A DNA stretch of 64,000 nt from positions 124,001 through 188,000 of the forward strand of contig JAPDRN010000009.1 in assembly GCA_030247855.1 (NCBI GenBank), given 5' to 3'. This stretch comes from Knufia peltigerae. Lineage: Eukaryota; Ascomycota; Eurotiomycetes; Chaetothyriales; Trichomeriaceae. Positions 43,972 to 55,564 of this stretch are shown here, in pieces (the first letter of the stretch is position 1; each line of letters opens with the position of its first letter). The notes below the pieces were generated by a model that saw only the letters and a program-made list of their open reading frames with translations, did not search any database and was not told where the DNA came from. Made by a program: the position numbers and the translations under genes.

Positions 43972-45111
43972 ATGGCCTCCTCAAGAGCATTGTTCAACCC
44001 CACACTGACTGCCCATATCTCAAGGGCAGCTAGCAAGGGCTTTTCCTCGACAGCCACAACAGCTGGTCTGAGAACCAGTTACGTCGCCTTGAATCCATTC
44101 AACGCATCATCGCGACGGAATTTCTCGGTTTCTCACAAAGCTCAACTAGATTTCTTCCCTCCACCAAGGGATCTACCAAATATCAAACAAACGTATGTGT
44201 ATGACCGCTTCTGTCAAAGCTGGTTAACTAATGTTGCATAGTCCTGCATCATGGCCTCACCCAACAGCTACTGATGAACAACTAAAGGCCATCCAGGTCG
44301 ATCATCGTGAGCCAAAGACATTTTCCGATACAATAGCGTACAACACGGTTCGCCTTCTTCGATGGGGGACAGATATTGCCACTGGCTACCGTCATGATCC
44401 AAACAAGCCATATGTCATGAACGAGCGGAAGTGGTTGATTCGATTCATCTTTCTCGAGACAGTTGCCGGAGTGCCTGGGATGATGGCAGGGATGCTCCGA
44501 CACTTCCGAAGTCTTAGGAGAATGAAGAGAGATAATGGATGGTACGAACCACATAAGAATGCCCCCCTGTTGCCAAACTCCAGACTCATCAAGTTGACAG
44601 GATCGAGACGATGCTTGAAGATGCATACAATGAGCGGATGCATTTGCTCACGTTCCTCAAGATGGCTGAGCCCGGCTGGTTCATGAAACTCATGATTCTC
44701 GGAGCCCAGGGAGTCTTCAGCAACGGTTTCTTCCTCGCATATCTTCTCTCGCCCAAGACCTGTCACCGTTTCGTGGGTTATCTGGAGGAGGAGGCGACAA
44801 AGACTTACAGCTTTGCCATTGAAGATCTGGAAAGTGGCAAATTACCCGGCTGGGAGAAGCTCGAAGCACCAGAGATCGCCGTCAAGTATTGGAACATGCC
44901 AGAAGGCAAGAGGGACATGAAGTCTCTCCTCTATTACATCCGAGCCGACGAGGCAAAGCACCGAGAAATCCACCACACCTTGGGCAACCTCAACCAAGCT
45001 GAAGATCCCAACCCGTTTGTCTCGGAATACAAGGATCCTTCAAAGCCACATCCTGGCAAAGGCATCGAACATATCAAATCCAAAGGCTGGGAACGAGAAG
45101 AAGTGATCTAA
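43972..45111 (+). CDS. AOX1: Alternative oxidase, mitochondrial inner membrane
   Basis: Exons 43972-44192, 44242-44541 and 44601-45111 give 343 residues (Neurospora AOX is about 362). Introns are 49 and 59 nt (GTATGT/GTACGA donors; ATAG/ACAG acceptors; the first has a TTAACTAAT branch site). A Ser/Arg/Ala-rich presequence occupies about 1-60. The di-iron ligands are all visible: Glu in LETVAGVPGM, Glu and His in NERMHLLTF, Glu in LEEEATKTY, and Glu and His in ADEAKHREIHH. Splicing intron 2 rebuilds RDNGWIETMLEDAYNERMH. The enzyme passes electrons from ubiquinol straight to oxygen, bypassing complexes III and IV, and is usually induced when the cytochrome pathway is blocked. No induction motif could be proven upstream. 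Confidence 0.96.
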
Positions 45112-46261
45112 AAATTCTCATCTTCTCATGACGCTTCCCATATCTCTCTGCTACGAAGCGGCGGTTCTCGATTTCGACCACAAAAGAGTGCAATTATTCT
45201 GTAACCATGTTGTTTTTTCCTTTGCAAGCGTTTAACTGTCGATTCAGGTGTATGGAGAAAGAGAAGGATGGTGGTACACATGCGGTTGCACAGAAGAGCG
45301 TAGGACGCTGAAATATGCTGGATTAATTAGACGGATTTCCGGGTTAAACACCACCCGGCCCTGCAAAATGGCTGATTGCATCTTGGACCTGCATACAAAC
45401 CAGGGACGGTTGTCCGCCATGGTTTGCTCCGTAATAGAAGTGTGGGTAGTGATTCCAATCGCAGAAAAACAGCATTCTCCGATCCACAACATTTCGATTG
45501 TCAGGTGCCACGAGTGCTAGCCATGATTTTATATGTACGAGGATGGAGGACGATGAGTGACCAAACAACGCGACTTTTGTTTGTTGTGCCGATTACTCCG
45601 TCAGCTTTCGCCAGGAACCGCGTTCGGGCTGCGTGGAATTGATGTCAGGCTGCATGAAAGAAGGGCTAATGAGGCTGAAACTTGGACGTGAGTGGCCCTG
45701 GCCATTTGGTCCAAGCTAGTGGAGGAAGCCAGGGTGTGCAGGGGAGCGAGTGAGTGTCTAGCCTTACCTAGAGGTGCCTAGATACAGCCAAGTCCCAGTT
45801 AAGTAGCAGCCTAAAAGGAGCCCGTACTTCTTCTATTCGTACTGAAGAAACAAGGCCCGAGGCGCGTCGCTTCCCCCCCAAAAACTCGGCACCTCGTTCG
45901 CTGCGGTTTAGTTCTGGCAATCTTACCAAACAATCCACCCCCAGTTGATCCTCTAACAACTCGCTGCCATTCCGACTCTTGTTTCGTCTACTCGCTCGCC
46001 TGCGCCTCTAACCCATCGCATCTCGATGCAATTGTCTATCTAGTATCACTCACTATTGTTGCCTTCACATCATATACGACCTCCTACCACCAAAATACCC
46101 TCGACTCCGCCGTCATCACGTTCGGAATCCCCTGGTTGATTCAGTGAATGCTCGCTTATGACCAACAACAACACCGGCCACGCTGCTGTGCCCGCTCCGG
46201 GTCACCTGGCCAGAAATTTCAGTCGACTGAGCAGAATTAGATCCTACACACTCTGTCGGGC
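45112..46261. other. Intergenic between AOX and KAR9-like gene
   Basis: About 1.15 kb. The last 300 bases are pyrimidine-rich and hold several ATGs before the KAR9-like start, so a long leader is likely. TACTCCGT at 45594-45601. No gene seen. Confidence 0.55.
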
Positions 46262-48838
46262 ATGACATCTCCTCTGCGTCGCCCGTCGATGGTGGAAACC
46301 CAGAGCGACCTTGACCTCCATCAATTACTCGTGCCGACTCCCACCAACGATGTACCTCCTTCTCACCATTCATCCTCCGCCTCTTCCGGCCCCAATAGCG
46401 ATGCCGGCTCCTTTGTCATTCCTGACAGCCTATCTCGAAGCAACTCGGTCTTTTCCTTCTCGAGAGCGTCCTTTAGCAGTCAACTCGCAAGTCTGACCGC
46501 GATCAATCTACCTCAAGCCGAATCTCTGGCCGCCACGGTGACGACACTGCCAACAGCCCGCAAGGCCGTCAAGGCACTGACAGGCGCCGCGGAACAAATA
46601 CAATCGTGGATCAAGAAGGCCCTGAAAGTGTTGGATAATCTTGATGCCGAGGAGGACGTGGAGTGGGCCGCAGCAGCTGGAAGATTGGGGTTAGATGAAA
46701 CGGACAAGATTGTCAATACTTTTGAAGATCTCATCAACGTCTATGTTATTTCCATCGAGGAGTTACAGACACGACCCGACATCGCCGATGCAAAGACTGA
46801 GGAGTTGCAAGGGGTCGTGGAGCAAATGGAGGTGACGCTGGAAGGATGGGGCAATGTGCGAAAACAACTGAAAAAAATACATGGGCAGGTTGAACTTGCC
46901 ATGGAGTGGGAAGAATTATGGGCGAAAGTCTTGGGGGATGTTGGCGCAGAAATGGACAGCCTGAGCCAATTGGTGTTCGAAATGGAAGAGAAACGGCATG
47001 CGGCGTACACGACCCAGACTCAAGCGGGCCCCGGCCAGAATATCGATCTGAACGAGTTGGAAAGCTTCATCGACGAGCCATCTCAAAAGAAGAGCACTCC
47101 TAATTCCCGTTTCAGCCTCCCCCCTTTCGAATCATCTCCGTTGGGGTCTCCGATTATTGAGAACCCTCAAGATGATTCGAATCTGCTGGCTCTTTTTGCA
47201 CGAATGCAACCGCTCAGGGCGTCCCTTGATTTTCTACCCATGCGCATGTCGATGTTTCAGACTCGTGCCGAGAAGATATTCCCCAATGCTTGCCGTGAGC
47301 TTGACGATAAACGTGATCGATTGGAGAGAAATTGGATCGAGTTGTCCAAAGAAGCCGACAATCTCCGCCGAGAATTGAGCGAGGATCGCTGGGTGATTGT
47401 GTTCCGTAATGCTGGCCGACAAGCACAGAAAATGTGTGAGTCTGTTGAACGGAGCATACTGAAAGTGCAAGAAGCCATACACGAAAACTACCAGGCCATC
47501 AACCCTGCTGCTTTGGCAAAGAGGATTGAAAGTTTTGAGGCTAAGAAGATGCACTACGGCCCAGCCATCAATAGGGTACTTGCTATTATCCAGAAGGGCC
47601 TTAAGGACCGCTTAACTGTTAATGGAGAGATTCTTCGTCTTCACAAAGACTTGTCCTCAAGAATGAGAGACCTGACCGATACGATGGAAGATCTGGAGAC
47701 GTTATTGGAACCGTTTAATACTCGACAAAACTCGAAACTCCGAGAGTCGATCTCTAGTATTGTTTCGGCTGATCGGTCCTTGTCGAGCACAACATTTGCA
47801 GGGACTCCAGGAAGCTCTCCTCCGTCATCCATTGATCTCCCACCACAGTCAAGCCAATCCTCTACTCCGAAGTATGGATTAAATGGATATACCAAGTCAC
47901 GGACACCATCATCGAGCAGACCGCCGCCGCACACGCTATCCAATCGGCGCTCGTCGTTGCTTCCACAGACAAGACGGCCGACAACGCCTTTGTCGCATGC
48001 GGGGAGCAGTGCCATCAAACGTGGAGTGTCACCTATGCCGGGACCACCATCGGTTTATCGTCAGGGAGCATACAATCCACCTGTTGTTCCAGCCCCGCAA
48101 TCAAGGCAGATATCAGCGTCAAATAAACCGAGATGGTCGGCTGTTGTAAAGTCGGATGACAGTACCTTGGCGCCTTCATATCGTTCATCTACCACGACCA
48201 CTCCATTGACGACACGGAGATACACGCCTCGGTCGATATCATCAACCACCGCCGTTCCTCTGAGGAGTCCTCTCAGTAGAGAGACTTCGGCATCGCCCTC
48301 TACCCTACCTACCATGGCAAGGAGGCAAAGTCAACAGTTCAAGTCTTTCGCCGAGCGGGTAGCTGATCCTTCGCCGGCGCGGACAAGTGGATTGATGGAT
48401 CCTGTTCCGTACCATCGAGGACGGAATCCAAGCGCCCCGGTAGTGGGCACGATAAGGTCACCATCGTCACTCGCCGTGCACAGCCAGCATAAACCGACAA
48501 TGAGCGGAGTTCCACTGGCACGACCTCCGTCGTCCCTCAACAGGAGCTATGGACGATCTACCGGCGTATCTTCACGGTCATTCAGCCATGATCCAAGAAT
48601 TGAGAACCAAAGTGAGAACCGCGAACCAACACTTCCCAGTGTGGACGACTATGAGAGGTTCAATGATATGGAAGAAGAGGATCAGATTACGGAACCGAAT
48701 TCCAGTCCGTTGTCGAAACGGACCATTACCAGACCCAGCAGTGTTTTAGCCATGAGTGGCAAGGGGAAGAGAATGTCCTTGTTACCAGTACCTAAGGGCA
48801 GTGGTAGACAAAGTTCACTCGGGTCGAGGATTTCTTGA
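46262..48838 (+). CDS. KAR9: Kar9-like spindle-positioning/microtubule-capture protein
   Basis: Single exon, 858 residues. A Ser-rich N-terminus is followed by a helical domain (about 75-500) with segments typical of fungal KAR9 proteins, such as DVEWAAAAGRLGLDETDKIV, LFARMQPLRASLDFLPMRM and KIFPNACRELDDKRDRLERNW. The C-terminal 350 residues are basic, Ser/Pro/Arg-rich and disordered. In yeast, Kar9 links the EB1 protein Bim1 on microtubule tips to myosin V and orients the spindle. EB1-binding-like short motifs are visible: an LxxPTP motif at residues 22-27, and SLLP in basic context near 568 and 839-842. The start at 46262 gives the conserved region entire; further upstream exons are not needed. 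Confidence 0.87.
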   Translation: MTSPLRRPSMVETQSDLDLHQLLVPTPTNDVPPSHHSSSASSGPNSDAGSFVIPDSLSRSNSVFSFSRASFSSQLASLTAINLPQAESLAATVTTLPTARKAVKALTGAAEQIQSWIKKALKVLDNLDAEEDVEWAAAAGRLGLDETDKIVNTFEDLINVYVISIEELQTRPDIADAKTEELQGVVEQMEVTLEGWGNVRKQLKKIHGQVELAMEWEELWAKVLGDVGAEMDSLSQLVFEMEEKRHAAYTTQTQAGPGQNIDLNELESFIDEPSQKKSTPNSRFSLPPFESSPLGSPIIENPQDDSNLLALFARMQPLRASLDFLPMRMSMFQTRAEKIFPNACRELDDKRDRLERNWIELSKEADNLRRELSEDRWVIVFRNAGRQAQKMCESVERSILKVQEAIHENYQAINPAALAKRIESFEAKKMHYGPAINRVLAIIQKGLKDRLTVNGEILRLHKDLSSRMRDLTDTMEDLETLLEPFNTRQNSKLRESISSIVSADRSLSSTTFAGTPGSSPPSSIDLPPQSSQSSTPKYGLNGYTKSRTPSSSRPPPHTLSNRRSSLLPQTRRPTTPLSHAGSSAIKRGVSPMPGPPSVYRQGAYNPPVVPAPQSRQISASNKPRWSAVVKSDDSTLAPSYRSSTTTTPLTTRRYTPRSISSTTAVPLRSPLSRETSASPSTLPTMARRQSQQFKSFAERVADPSPARTSGLMDPVPYHRGRNPSAPVVGTIRSPSSLAVHSQHKPTMSGVPLARPPSSLNRSYGRSTGVSSRSFSHDPRIENQSENREPTLPSVDDYERFNDMEEEDQITEPNSSPLSKRTITRPSSVLAMSGKGKRMSLLPVPKGSGRQSSLGSRIS

Positions 48839-50217
48839 AAAATTTGAGGCTTCACAGCTGGCATGAGAAGCAAACCACGGTCATTTTTTTTCTTGGGCAA
48901 CAGGAAAAACATTCCTTTACCAAGTGTGTGTGTGTGTGTCTGTCAGCGTACAAGCGTGTTCTTGTTTTTTTCCAACAATCGTTTCACTTTTTTTATTTTG
49001 TGAACAGACAGAGAGATATCATAATGCCAAACTGCACTGTCCCTGATTTTGGACAGATTTTTATGCTTGGAATTTTCTACCTTCGACATGAGCACAGGAT
49101 GCACTTCCCAATAGTCTATCACTCGGAGAGCCCGGTATCTAGGACTCACTCAGCCTAGTTCAGTATGATGGAGAGGACACCCTGTCAAGAGAACTCCAAT
49201 CGTATTGAATACCAGCTACTAGAGTATTAGCCCCTGCATGTGTACGGAGTATGTGAACTCGAGATGGATATATAGTTGAGACTCTTTGTTTGGGACAAAG
49301 CTTGATCAAAAGCTTGGACTTCGAATCCGAGTACGTCGAGTTCCTTGCAGTATGTAGAGCATCGGCTGTGCAGTAAGAAACCCCGATGAAGCGGGCTATG
49401 GATGACTCAGTCCTTTCTACTTGCCTATGGAGTTATATTTGTAGAGGACAGCCGTTACTCATACCGACCAGTAAGGGTGGTTTTGCATCCATGCATCCAA
49501 TACCAGGTCCACATTAGGTCCTTTTCATCTCTCTCGATGACTCACTCGCTGCTCCTTGTGTTCTGCCTGTCTGGAATAAGACTTTGATTTCATTCTTTTT
49601 GACCCAAAACAAAACACTCCTTACGAGTGAGTACATACGTGGGCAAAAAAGTCACAGATCCAAAGTGGCCTTTAGTGAAATCTGTACGACCATCGACCTA
49701 TACGAAAAAGGTACAACCTTGCGAGGGGGAGAGAGAGAGAGAGTTGCGTACGTGTGTTTATACGGATACGGAGCGCATTTTGACATATATATATCTAGAT
49801 ACCCTCTTGGTGACAACCAACACGGTGTCAACGGACTATCTCGGACCTTTTCTTGGGGGGTCTTCAATCTTCCTGCCTAATCTTGAAACACATTTCCGAT
49901 TGCTTCAAATTCGAGACATCTTTCCGTACAAGAAGTCCAAGGTGCTCAAAGAGAGAACAACATTGCGACTTTCGGCATATTCAAGTTCCCGACTTGGTTT
50001 TCCCACCAAGAAGTAAGTACTCGCATTGTGTGTACTAGACACTCTGTCAATTAAAAAGCAACGATATAACGACCGTACAGTAAGGAACTCGGTATACCCT
50101 TGTACGATCATCAGTGATTTTTCAACCAAAGGACACCATAAACTTGTTCTCCGGAAAGATTATCTCATTATCATCACCACCATCACCACCACCACCAACT
50201 TCAACTCTCATCAACAA
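48839..50217. other. Intergenic between KAR9-like and methyltransferase genes
   Basis: About 1.38 kb. (GT)n near 48925-48938, TACGGAGTA at 49243-49251, and a GAGAGA tract near 49730-49742. The last 60 bases before the next ATG are a CAC/CAT-rich leader. No gene or convincing tRNA seen. Confidence 0.55.
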
Positions 50218-51234
50218 ATGGCGACCACAAAGAACCAAGCGGACCCGACGTTCCGCAACTACACGGCCACGTCCGCACAGTCGTACGCCAAAAACCGACG
50301 AGGCTACCCGGACGAGCTGATCTCACTCGTCATCGACAGACACACGTCGAGTGGGGGTCGACTCGACGTCCTCTTGGATCTCGGGTGTGGCCCTGGGACC
50401 GCCACTCGGTCCCTGGCGCCTCGCTTTCGACACGCCGTGGGTGCCGACCCGGGTCGGTCCATGATCGAGACCGCGCGCACCGTCCCCTGCGTCACGGCCT
50501 CGGGGGAACCCACCACGTTTGTCGTCTGCGCCTCCGACTCGATCAGCTCGATCGACGCGCTCAAACGGTTTTCCTCCGACGGGACCACCCACAACACGGT
50601 CGACTTGATCACCGCGGGCACCTCGGCCCACTGGTTCGACTTTCCCGACTTTTACGTCGAAGCGTCCAAGATCCTCCGACCGGGTGGGAGCATCATCATG
50701 TGGTGCACAAAGGGGTACTATGTCGACGAACGTACCACGCCCAACGCGGCCAAACTTCAGCAGCTGTGGCAAGACTTTGAAGACGTCGTCCTCAAGCCTT
50801 ACGAGATGGAAGGAAACAGACTCACGAGGGGGCTGTACGCCGACCTCCCCCTGCCCTGGAGCGAATACCCTGCCGATGAGAACCTGGACGACCAGGGCCG
50901 GGCCCTGCTGGGTGCTTTCCAAAAGTCGGAATTCTCCAGACAGGTTTTCAACGACGGGGGTCACATCGGACCGGACGGGAAATTCTTGATGAGCCGCCGA
51001 GCCACCTTTCAACAGTCCCGGGCCATGTTGGGCACGGCGAGTCCCGTGACCAGGTGGCGCGAGGCCCACAAGGAACAACTCGAACGTGGAGAGGTGGAGG
51101 ACCTGGTGGACAAAGTATTCAGGGAGTCCGTGGAACTGTTGGAGGAGGTGCCCGAGGGGAGAGGGAGGGATTGGGTCGAAGGTGGTTCCGCCGTGGTCGT
51201 CATGACCATAAAGAAAAAGAAGGAGAGTGCGTAA
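50218..51234 (+). CDS. Class I SAM-dependent methyltransferase (Crg1/trans-aconitate methyltransferase-like)
   Basis: Single exon from the ATG at 50218, 338 residues. The open frame extends upstream, but that part is leader-like, and MATTKNQADPTFRNYT begins the family's usual N-terminus (YAKNRRGYPDELI). SAM-binding motif I is LLDLGCGPGTATRSLA (about 52-67) and the acidic motif II is VGADPGRSMIE. The motif near the active site, TAGTSAHWFDFP, and the post-motif RPGGSIIMW are typical of the group that includes yeast Crg1 and Tmt1. Substrate is probably a small carboxylate or lipid-like molecule, but cannot be told. Third codon positions are strongly GC-biased compared with the flanks. Confidence 0.9.
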   Translation: MATTKNQADPTFRNYTATSAQSYAKNRRGYPDELISLVIDRHTSSGGRLDVLLDLGCGPGTATRSLAPRFRHAVGADPGRSMIETARTVPCVTASGEPTTFVVCASDSISSIDALKRFSSDGTTHNTVDLITAGTSAHWFDFPDFYVEASKILRPGGSIIMWCTKGYYVDERTTPNAAKLQQLWQDFEDVVLKPYEMEGNRLTRGLYADLPLPWSEYPADENLDDQGRALLGAFQKSEFSRQVFNDGGHIGPDGKFLMSRRATFQQSRAMLGTASPVTRWREAHKEQLERGEVEDLVDKVFRESVELLEEVPEGRGRDWVEGGSAVVVMTIKKKKESA

Positions 51235-51863
51235 AGTATGTAAGGATGGATGGATTTGAGGATTGGCACCTACGAAGGTAGGTAGACATACACCTTGGGT
51301 CAGACTTCCTTGTGAATTGCCTGGGAATTGGGTTCGGGTTCAGATTTTTGTTTGTTTTCGTTCATTGAGGGATTAATCAGAGACAGATATCAGATGGATG
51401 CAGTATTGCAACAGTTCATGGTCCCATGGAGATGTAGATGGGTTTCGGATTTGAGGACTTTTGAACTCTGTCAAGGTCCAGGTCAAGGACCCCCTAAACA
51501 TATCCAAGCCATCATATCCCTCAAGGGGCCATGGGTCTCTCTATCTAGTATTTGGGGGCCGACACGATCTCCCACATTCCCGCAAAGTAATATGTAGAAT
51601 ACGAAACATGGACCGTGTACACATCCCTACAATCACTTACCCCTGAGCCTCAAGAAACAGATTCACACGCACACGCATAGACACAGAACGCATGGAACAT
51701 TGACACTGTATTAATCGTACTCCGTGTGTATACTAACTGTGTCTTTTTCCTTTCTCCTTCTTCTACAGTCTTTTGTACCCAAATCAGGTATAAAGGAAAA
51801 GGAATTAATGGAAAACCCCGTTGGCGACGATAAGAACTCGCTCAGATCGATATGAGTCGATTT
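51235..51863. other. Convergent intergenic region (methyltransferase / tryptophan synthase)
   Basis: About 630 bp of 3' flanks. GTACTCCGT at 51717-51725. No gene seen. Confidence 0.55.
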
Positions 51864-54157
51864 TTAGAATCTCAAATCCCAACCGATGCCAGGTCCAAGT
51901 CTAGGTAATTCATCCGCAACTTCTTGAACATCCTTGTCACCACGACCACTCAAACAAATCACAAGCGTCTCGTCCTTCTTCATCGTCTTGGCGACCTCCA
52001 TCGCTCCGTAAACGGCATGACTCGATTCCAACGCAGGGATGATACCTTCCGTCTCACTCAAGGTGCGGAAACCGATCAACGCCTGAGGATCCGTGGCGTT
52101 GATGAACTTGGCTCGGCTGGCTTCTTTCCAACTCGACAGTTCCGGTCCAACACCAGGGTAATCCAGACCAGCACTGATCGAGTGCGTGTCCGAGATCTGA
52201 CCGTGTTCATTCTGCAGGACGTACGTCCTCACACCGTGCAGCACGCCAACCGACCCACCGGAAAGTGTGGCCGAGTGCTTGCCCGTCTCGACACCCTCAC
52301 CACCAGCCTCGACCCCGACCAACTTGACAGAGGGATCTTTGCTGAACGGGTAGAACATACCCACGGCATTCGAACCACCACCGACACAAGCAATGACGGC
52401 GTCGGGCAGTCTGCCAGTAAGCTCTTGCATCTGATCTTTGGTTTCTTGACCAATGACGCTCTGGAATGTTCGCACAATCGTTGGGAAGGGGTGTGGACCA
52501 ATGGCCGAACCGATAATATAATGCGTCGAGTCGAGGTCAACAACCCAGGCGCGTAGCGCTTCGTTGACGGCGTCTCGCAGCGTCCGGGATCCAGCTTCGA
52601 CGGCAACAACCTTTGCACCCAGAAGTTTCATACGGAAGACATTGAGGGCTTGTCGGCGTACGTCTTCGGCACCCATGTAGACAACGCATTCAAGACCAAA
52701 TTTGGCGCAGACAGTAGCAGTGGCGACACCGTGCTGACCAGCACCTGTTTCTGCAATGATTCTAGTCTTGCCCAATCTCCGCGCCAGCAAAATCTGGCCG
52801 AGAGCATTGTTGATCTTGTGACTTCCAGTGTGATTCAGGTCTTCTCGTTTGAGGTAGATCTGTGCTCCACCCACCTTCTCCGTCAGTCGGTTCGCCAGGT
52901 GTAGTGATGACGGTCGTCCCATGTATGGGTAGTATGATCTGAACTCCTTCCAGAACTCAGGGTCGTTTCGTGCCTTTTCGAAACCGTCTTCAAGTTCCGC
53001 CAAGCAGTCCATCAGCGATTCTGGGACGAACTGACCGCCGAACTGGCCAAACTGAGCAGGAATAGCATCGGGGTTTGGGGTCTTTCCATTGGTAGCTGAA
53101 TTGAGAGCATCGAGCTGATCTGCTAGACCTGGCTCCGAAGGAACATCTGCGTCCGTAATGACCTTGTCGACCTGGACCTGATGACCGTTGAGGCCGTTTG
53201 TGGTCGCGTTCGGTTCCTTTGCAGCGTCCATGGTCTCGACGATTCCAACTTCCCTCGTTAATCCATTGGTGCTGTTGAACTCGCCCACCTTGCGGCCGGT
53301 GATTTGTGAGCAGTATTCCCGGACGGCGTTTGCACGTTCGCCTTCCTTTGCCTTTCCGAGCTCCAACACGATCTGACTGCCGATGACCACACCCTCGGCT
53401 ATTTTGGACACACTCAAAAAGTGGTCTCTGGTGCTGACGCCGAAGCCGACCGCGGCGGGGACACCGCCGGAGTATTGATGTACCCGTGCCAGCAGCTCTG
53501 GAAGTTTGGTGTTTAGTGTCCCCGTGGCGCCGGTGACGCCCATCCTCGAGACCACGTATATGAAGGAGTCGGCAATCTTACAGAGCAACTGCATGCGCTT
53601 CTCCGACGTGGCGGGGGCGATCAGAGGCACGTATGAAAGTCCCACGGTTTTGCAGTTGTTTCTGAACCGGACGGCTTCCTCGGGAGGCAAGTCGACCATG
53701 ATGAAACCATTCACGCCGGCTTCCTTGCAGTCTTTCAGCATGCGATCCTCTCCGTACCGCAGGAGGGGGTTGTAGTAGCCCATGAACAGCACAGGGATCT
53801 TGAGGCCTCTTCTCCTGGCTTCCCTCACAAACTCGAGGCAAGAAGTGACCGTGACACCATTGGCCAGGGCGACCGTATTCGACTTTTGGATCGTGGGTCC
53901 ATCGGCGATGGGATCCGTGAAAGGAAGACCGAGTTCGATGACATCTAGAGTTTCAATCTGGTCAGGACATGATTTGAAAGGTCGCCCATGGAGTTTTCGC
54001 GAGCACAGCACAACTCACCAACACCACCGGCCTGTAGGCCCAACATGATATCAGGACATTCCTCCTTGGTCGGGTAACCTGCGGTGAAGTACCCCACGAG
54101 GGCAGGTCTGTTTTCCTTCTTGCATTGTGCAAAAGTGGCCTTGATCCCTTCCGCCAT
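51864..54157 (-). CDS. TRP5: Bifunctional tryptophan synthase (alpha-beta fusion)
   Basis: Exons 54157-54019 and 53944-51864 give 739 residues (yeast Trp5 is 707). The 74-nt intron has a GTGAGT donor and CTAG acceptor, with a CCTGACC branch site. The alpha domain (about 1-250) carries the catalytic Glu and Asp in GVDVIELGLPFTDPIADGP and splits indole-3-glycerol phosphate. A linker of about 75 residues (255-330) leads to the beta domain, with FGGQFVPESLMDCL, the PLP lysine in NHTGSHKINNA, GAGQHGVATA and GGGSNAVGMFYPF, which joins indole to serine. As in other fungi, alpha precedes beta in one chain, so indole can be channelled. A perfect TGACTCA site lies 81 bp before the ATG, consistent with general amino-acid control. 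Confidence 0.97.
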
Positions 54158-54237
54158 GGTTCGTGATGTGATGATTATGGTAATGGGAATGTAGGCGAAA
54201 AGGAAGAGGAAAAGAGACCAGAATTTATGCACAGACT

Positions 54238-54244
54238 TGACTCA
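54238..54244 (-). promoter_or_regulatory. Gcn4/CpcA-type site TGACTCA before tryptophan synthase
   Basis: Exact TGACTCA, 81 bp upstream of the tryptophan synthase ATG. This is the consensus site of the bZIP activator Gcn4 (CPC1/CpcA in filamentous fungi), which switches on amino-acid biosynthesis genes during starvation. TRP5-type genes are classic targets. Binding here is inferred. Confidence 0.65.
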
Positions 54245-55018
54245 TAAATCGAGTGTTGTAATCTGCTGCTTGCCGACCTGTGCTCTCTCCTTCTCTCTCT
54301 CGTATGTAGCGAACGCAGTTATGGAGTATGTACTGTATTACAGACAGTAGTGGAAAATTGATATGCGGGCAGACGATTGATTTAGCGCCACTTTCTAAAA
54401 ATTGGGCGGAAGCGGGAGTTGGATTTTGGATCTGATCCCTGCAACGGCCTAGACGCTCTTTTCTTACTCCGTAGCAGTAGCCAGAAATCGAAGGGCCTGT
54501 GCCTTGCATTACTCTCTACGGAGTACTAATCGATCCTCAGAGAAAAAGGGCCCACGCAGCTGCGGAATGCTTAGGAATGTCACACCCAAAGACTTCGGAA
54601 TTGAAACCCCCCACAATCGTCGGCTACAGGCCTATGCTACCACCACTCAGGTACCCACGGTCAAAGGACAGATACCTACACTGCTGTCTCTCTATACCTG
54701 GCATTCCACCAGCCAAGTCCTCGAATATCTGCTTGAGTTGGTAATACATGATTTTGTCGTGAATGTGAAAACGATCTTTAAACAACTACAATGGTTCTTG
54801 ATTCTGCTGCTCACTTCTAATACTCGTATCAGATAGTTCAGAGCGGCTAATGCACTAGACATTATCCGCCAACAGTCAAGTCGAGATGAGATTGAGATCA
54901 AGCCATAACCTTGTAAACCCTTGTAGAGTATGAAGTGACTCATATATACGGAAGCACCAGTAAAGGAGTAGATCCTCTGGGGGAAGAAGACACGCCATGA
55001 CCGTGAGAGCCGCTGAGG

Positions 55019-55042
55019 CTCTCTCTCTCTCTCTCTCTCTCT
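55019..55042. repeat. (CT)n tract
   Basis: Twelve CT dinucleotides, followed by more pyrimidine-rich DNA up to about 55095, upstream of the DUF1989 gene. Confidence 0.9.
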
Positions 55043-55564
55043 GTCATCCCTCTCCTCTCGTCCTTCTTCTTCCTCAAGTGTCCCTCCTGTTTTATCAACC
55101 TGTGCACCTCAGCCATTGATCAATCCTGTACTTTGTCTTTTTTATGATGAGCACGTTGAACCTGGAGCCGGCTGTATCATGGGCTCCTCCTCCTCCAGCA
55201 ACACGTCACATTGTGCTAAACAAAAGATTCGTAGGTTGTACTCGTCCGAAACTTCAAAGTCACAACCCACACATGTATCAGGTAGCTACTCTTCAACCTT
55301 TCATTTACTACAGATAAATCAATCTTCCACCACTGATTCTTCTTACGACTTCTTGTTATATATGCCCACATCCGTCTCGGACCTACTTGACATATTTAGA
55401 ATTGTTCCCATGCTCGGACTTGTCCGTCATGTCCCTCCATCCTTCGTAAGTAATCATATGAAACAGTTTACATATCAGAGTTTGTAGGATATGAAATAAG
55501 TACAACAAGAAGACGACATTCTGTTGTCTGCTTCTTTTCTTCCCTCCCCAGGAACACCATAAGA

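Larger units (their letters stand above)
54158..55564. other. Divergent promoter region (tryptophan synthase / DUF1989)
   Basis: About 1.4 kb. It holds TGACTCA at 54238-54244 and again at 54936-54942, TACTCCGTA elements at 54465-54473 and 54517-54526, and a (CT)n tract at 55019-55042. Frames in 55116-55487 do not look coding. Confidence 0.55.

Noticed and set aside
49300..49345. tRNA-like T-loop sequence (TTCGAATCC)
   Set aside because: No matching acceptor stem, D-arm or anticodon arm can be folded around it.
49403..49544. Two TGACTCA copies upstream of the methyltransferase
   Set aside because: They lie 670-815 bp from the ATG of a gene with no known amino-acid-control role; the number in the window fits chance.
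55116..55487. 123-codon frame upstream of the DUF1989 gene
   Set aside because: Ser-rich, ends before the gene and cannot be joined in frame by good splice sites; the DUF1989 gene is complete without it.
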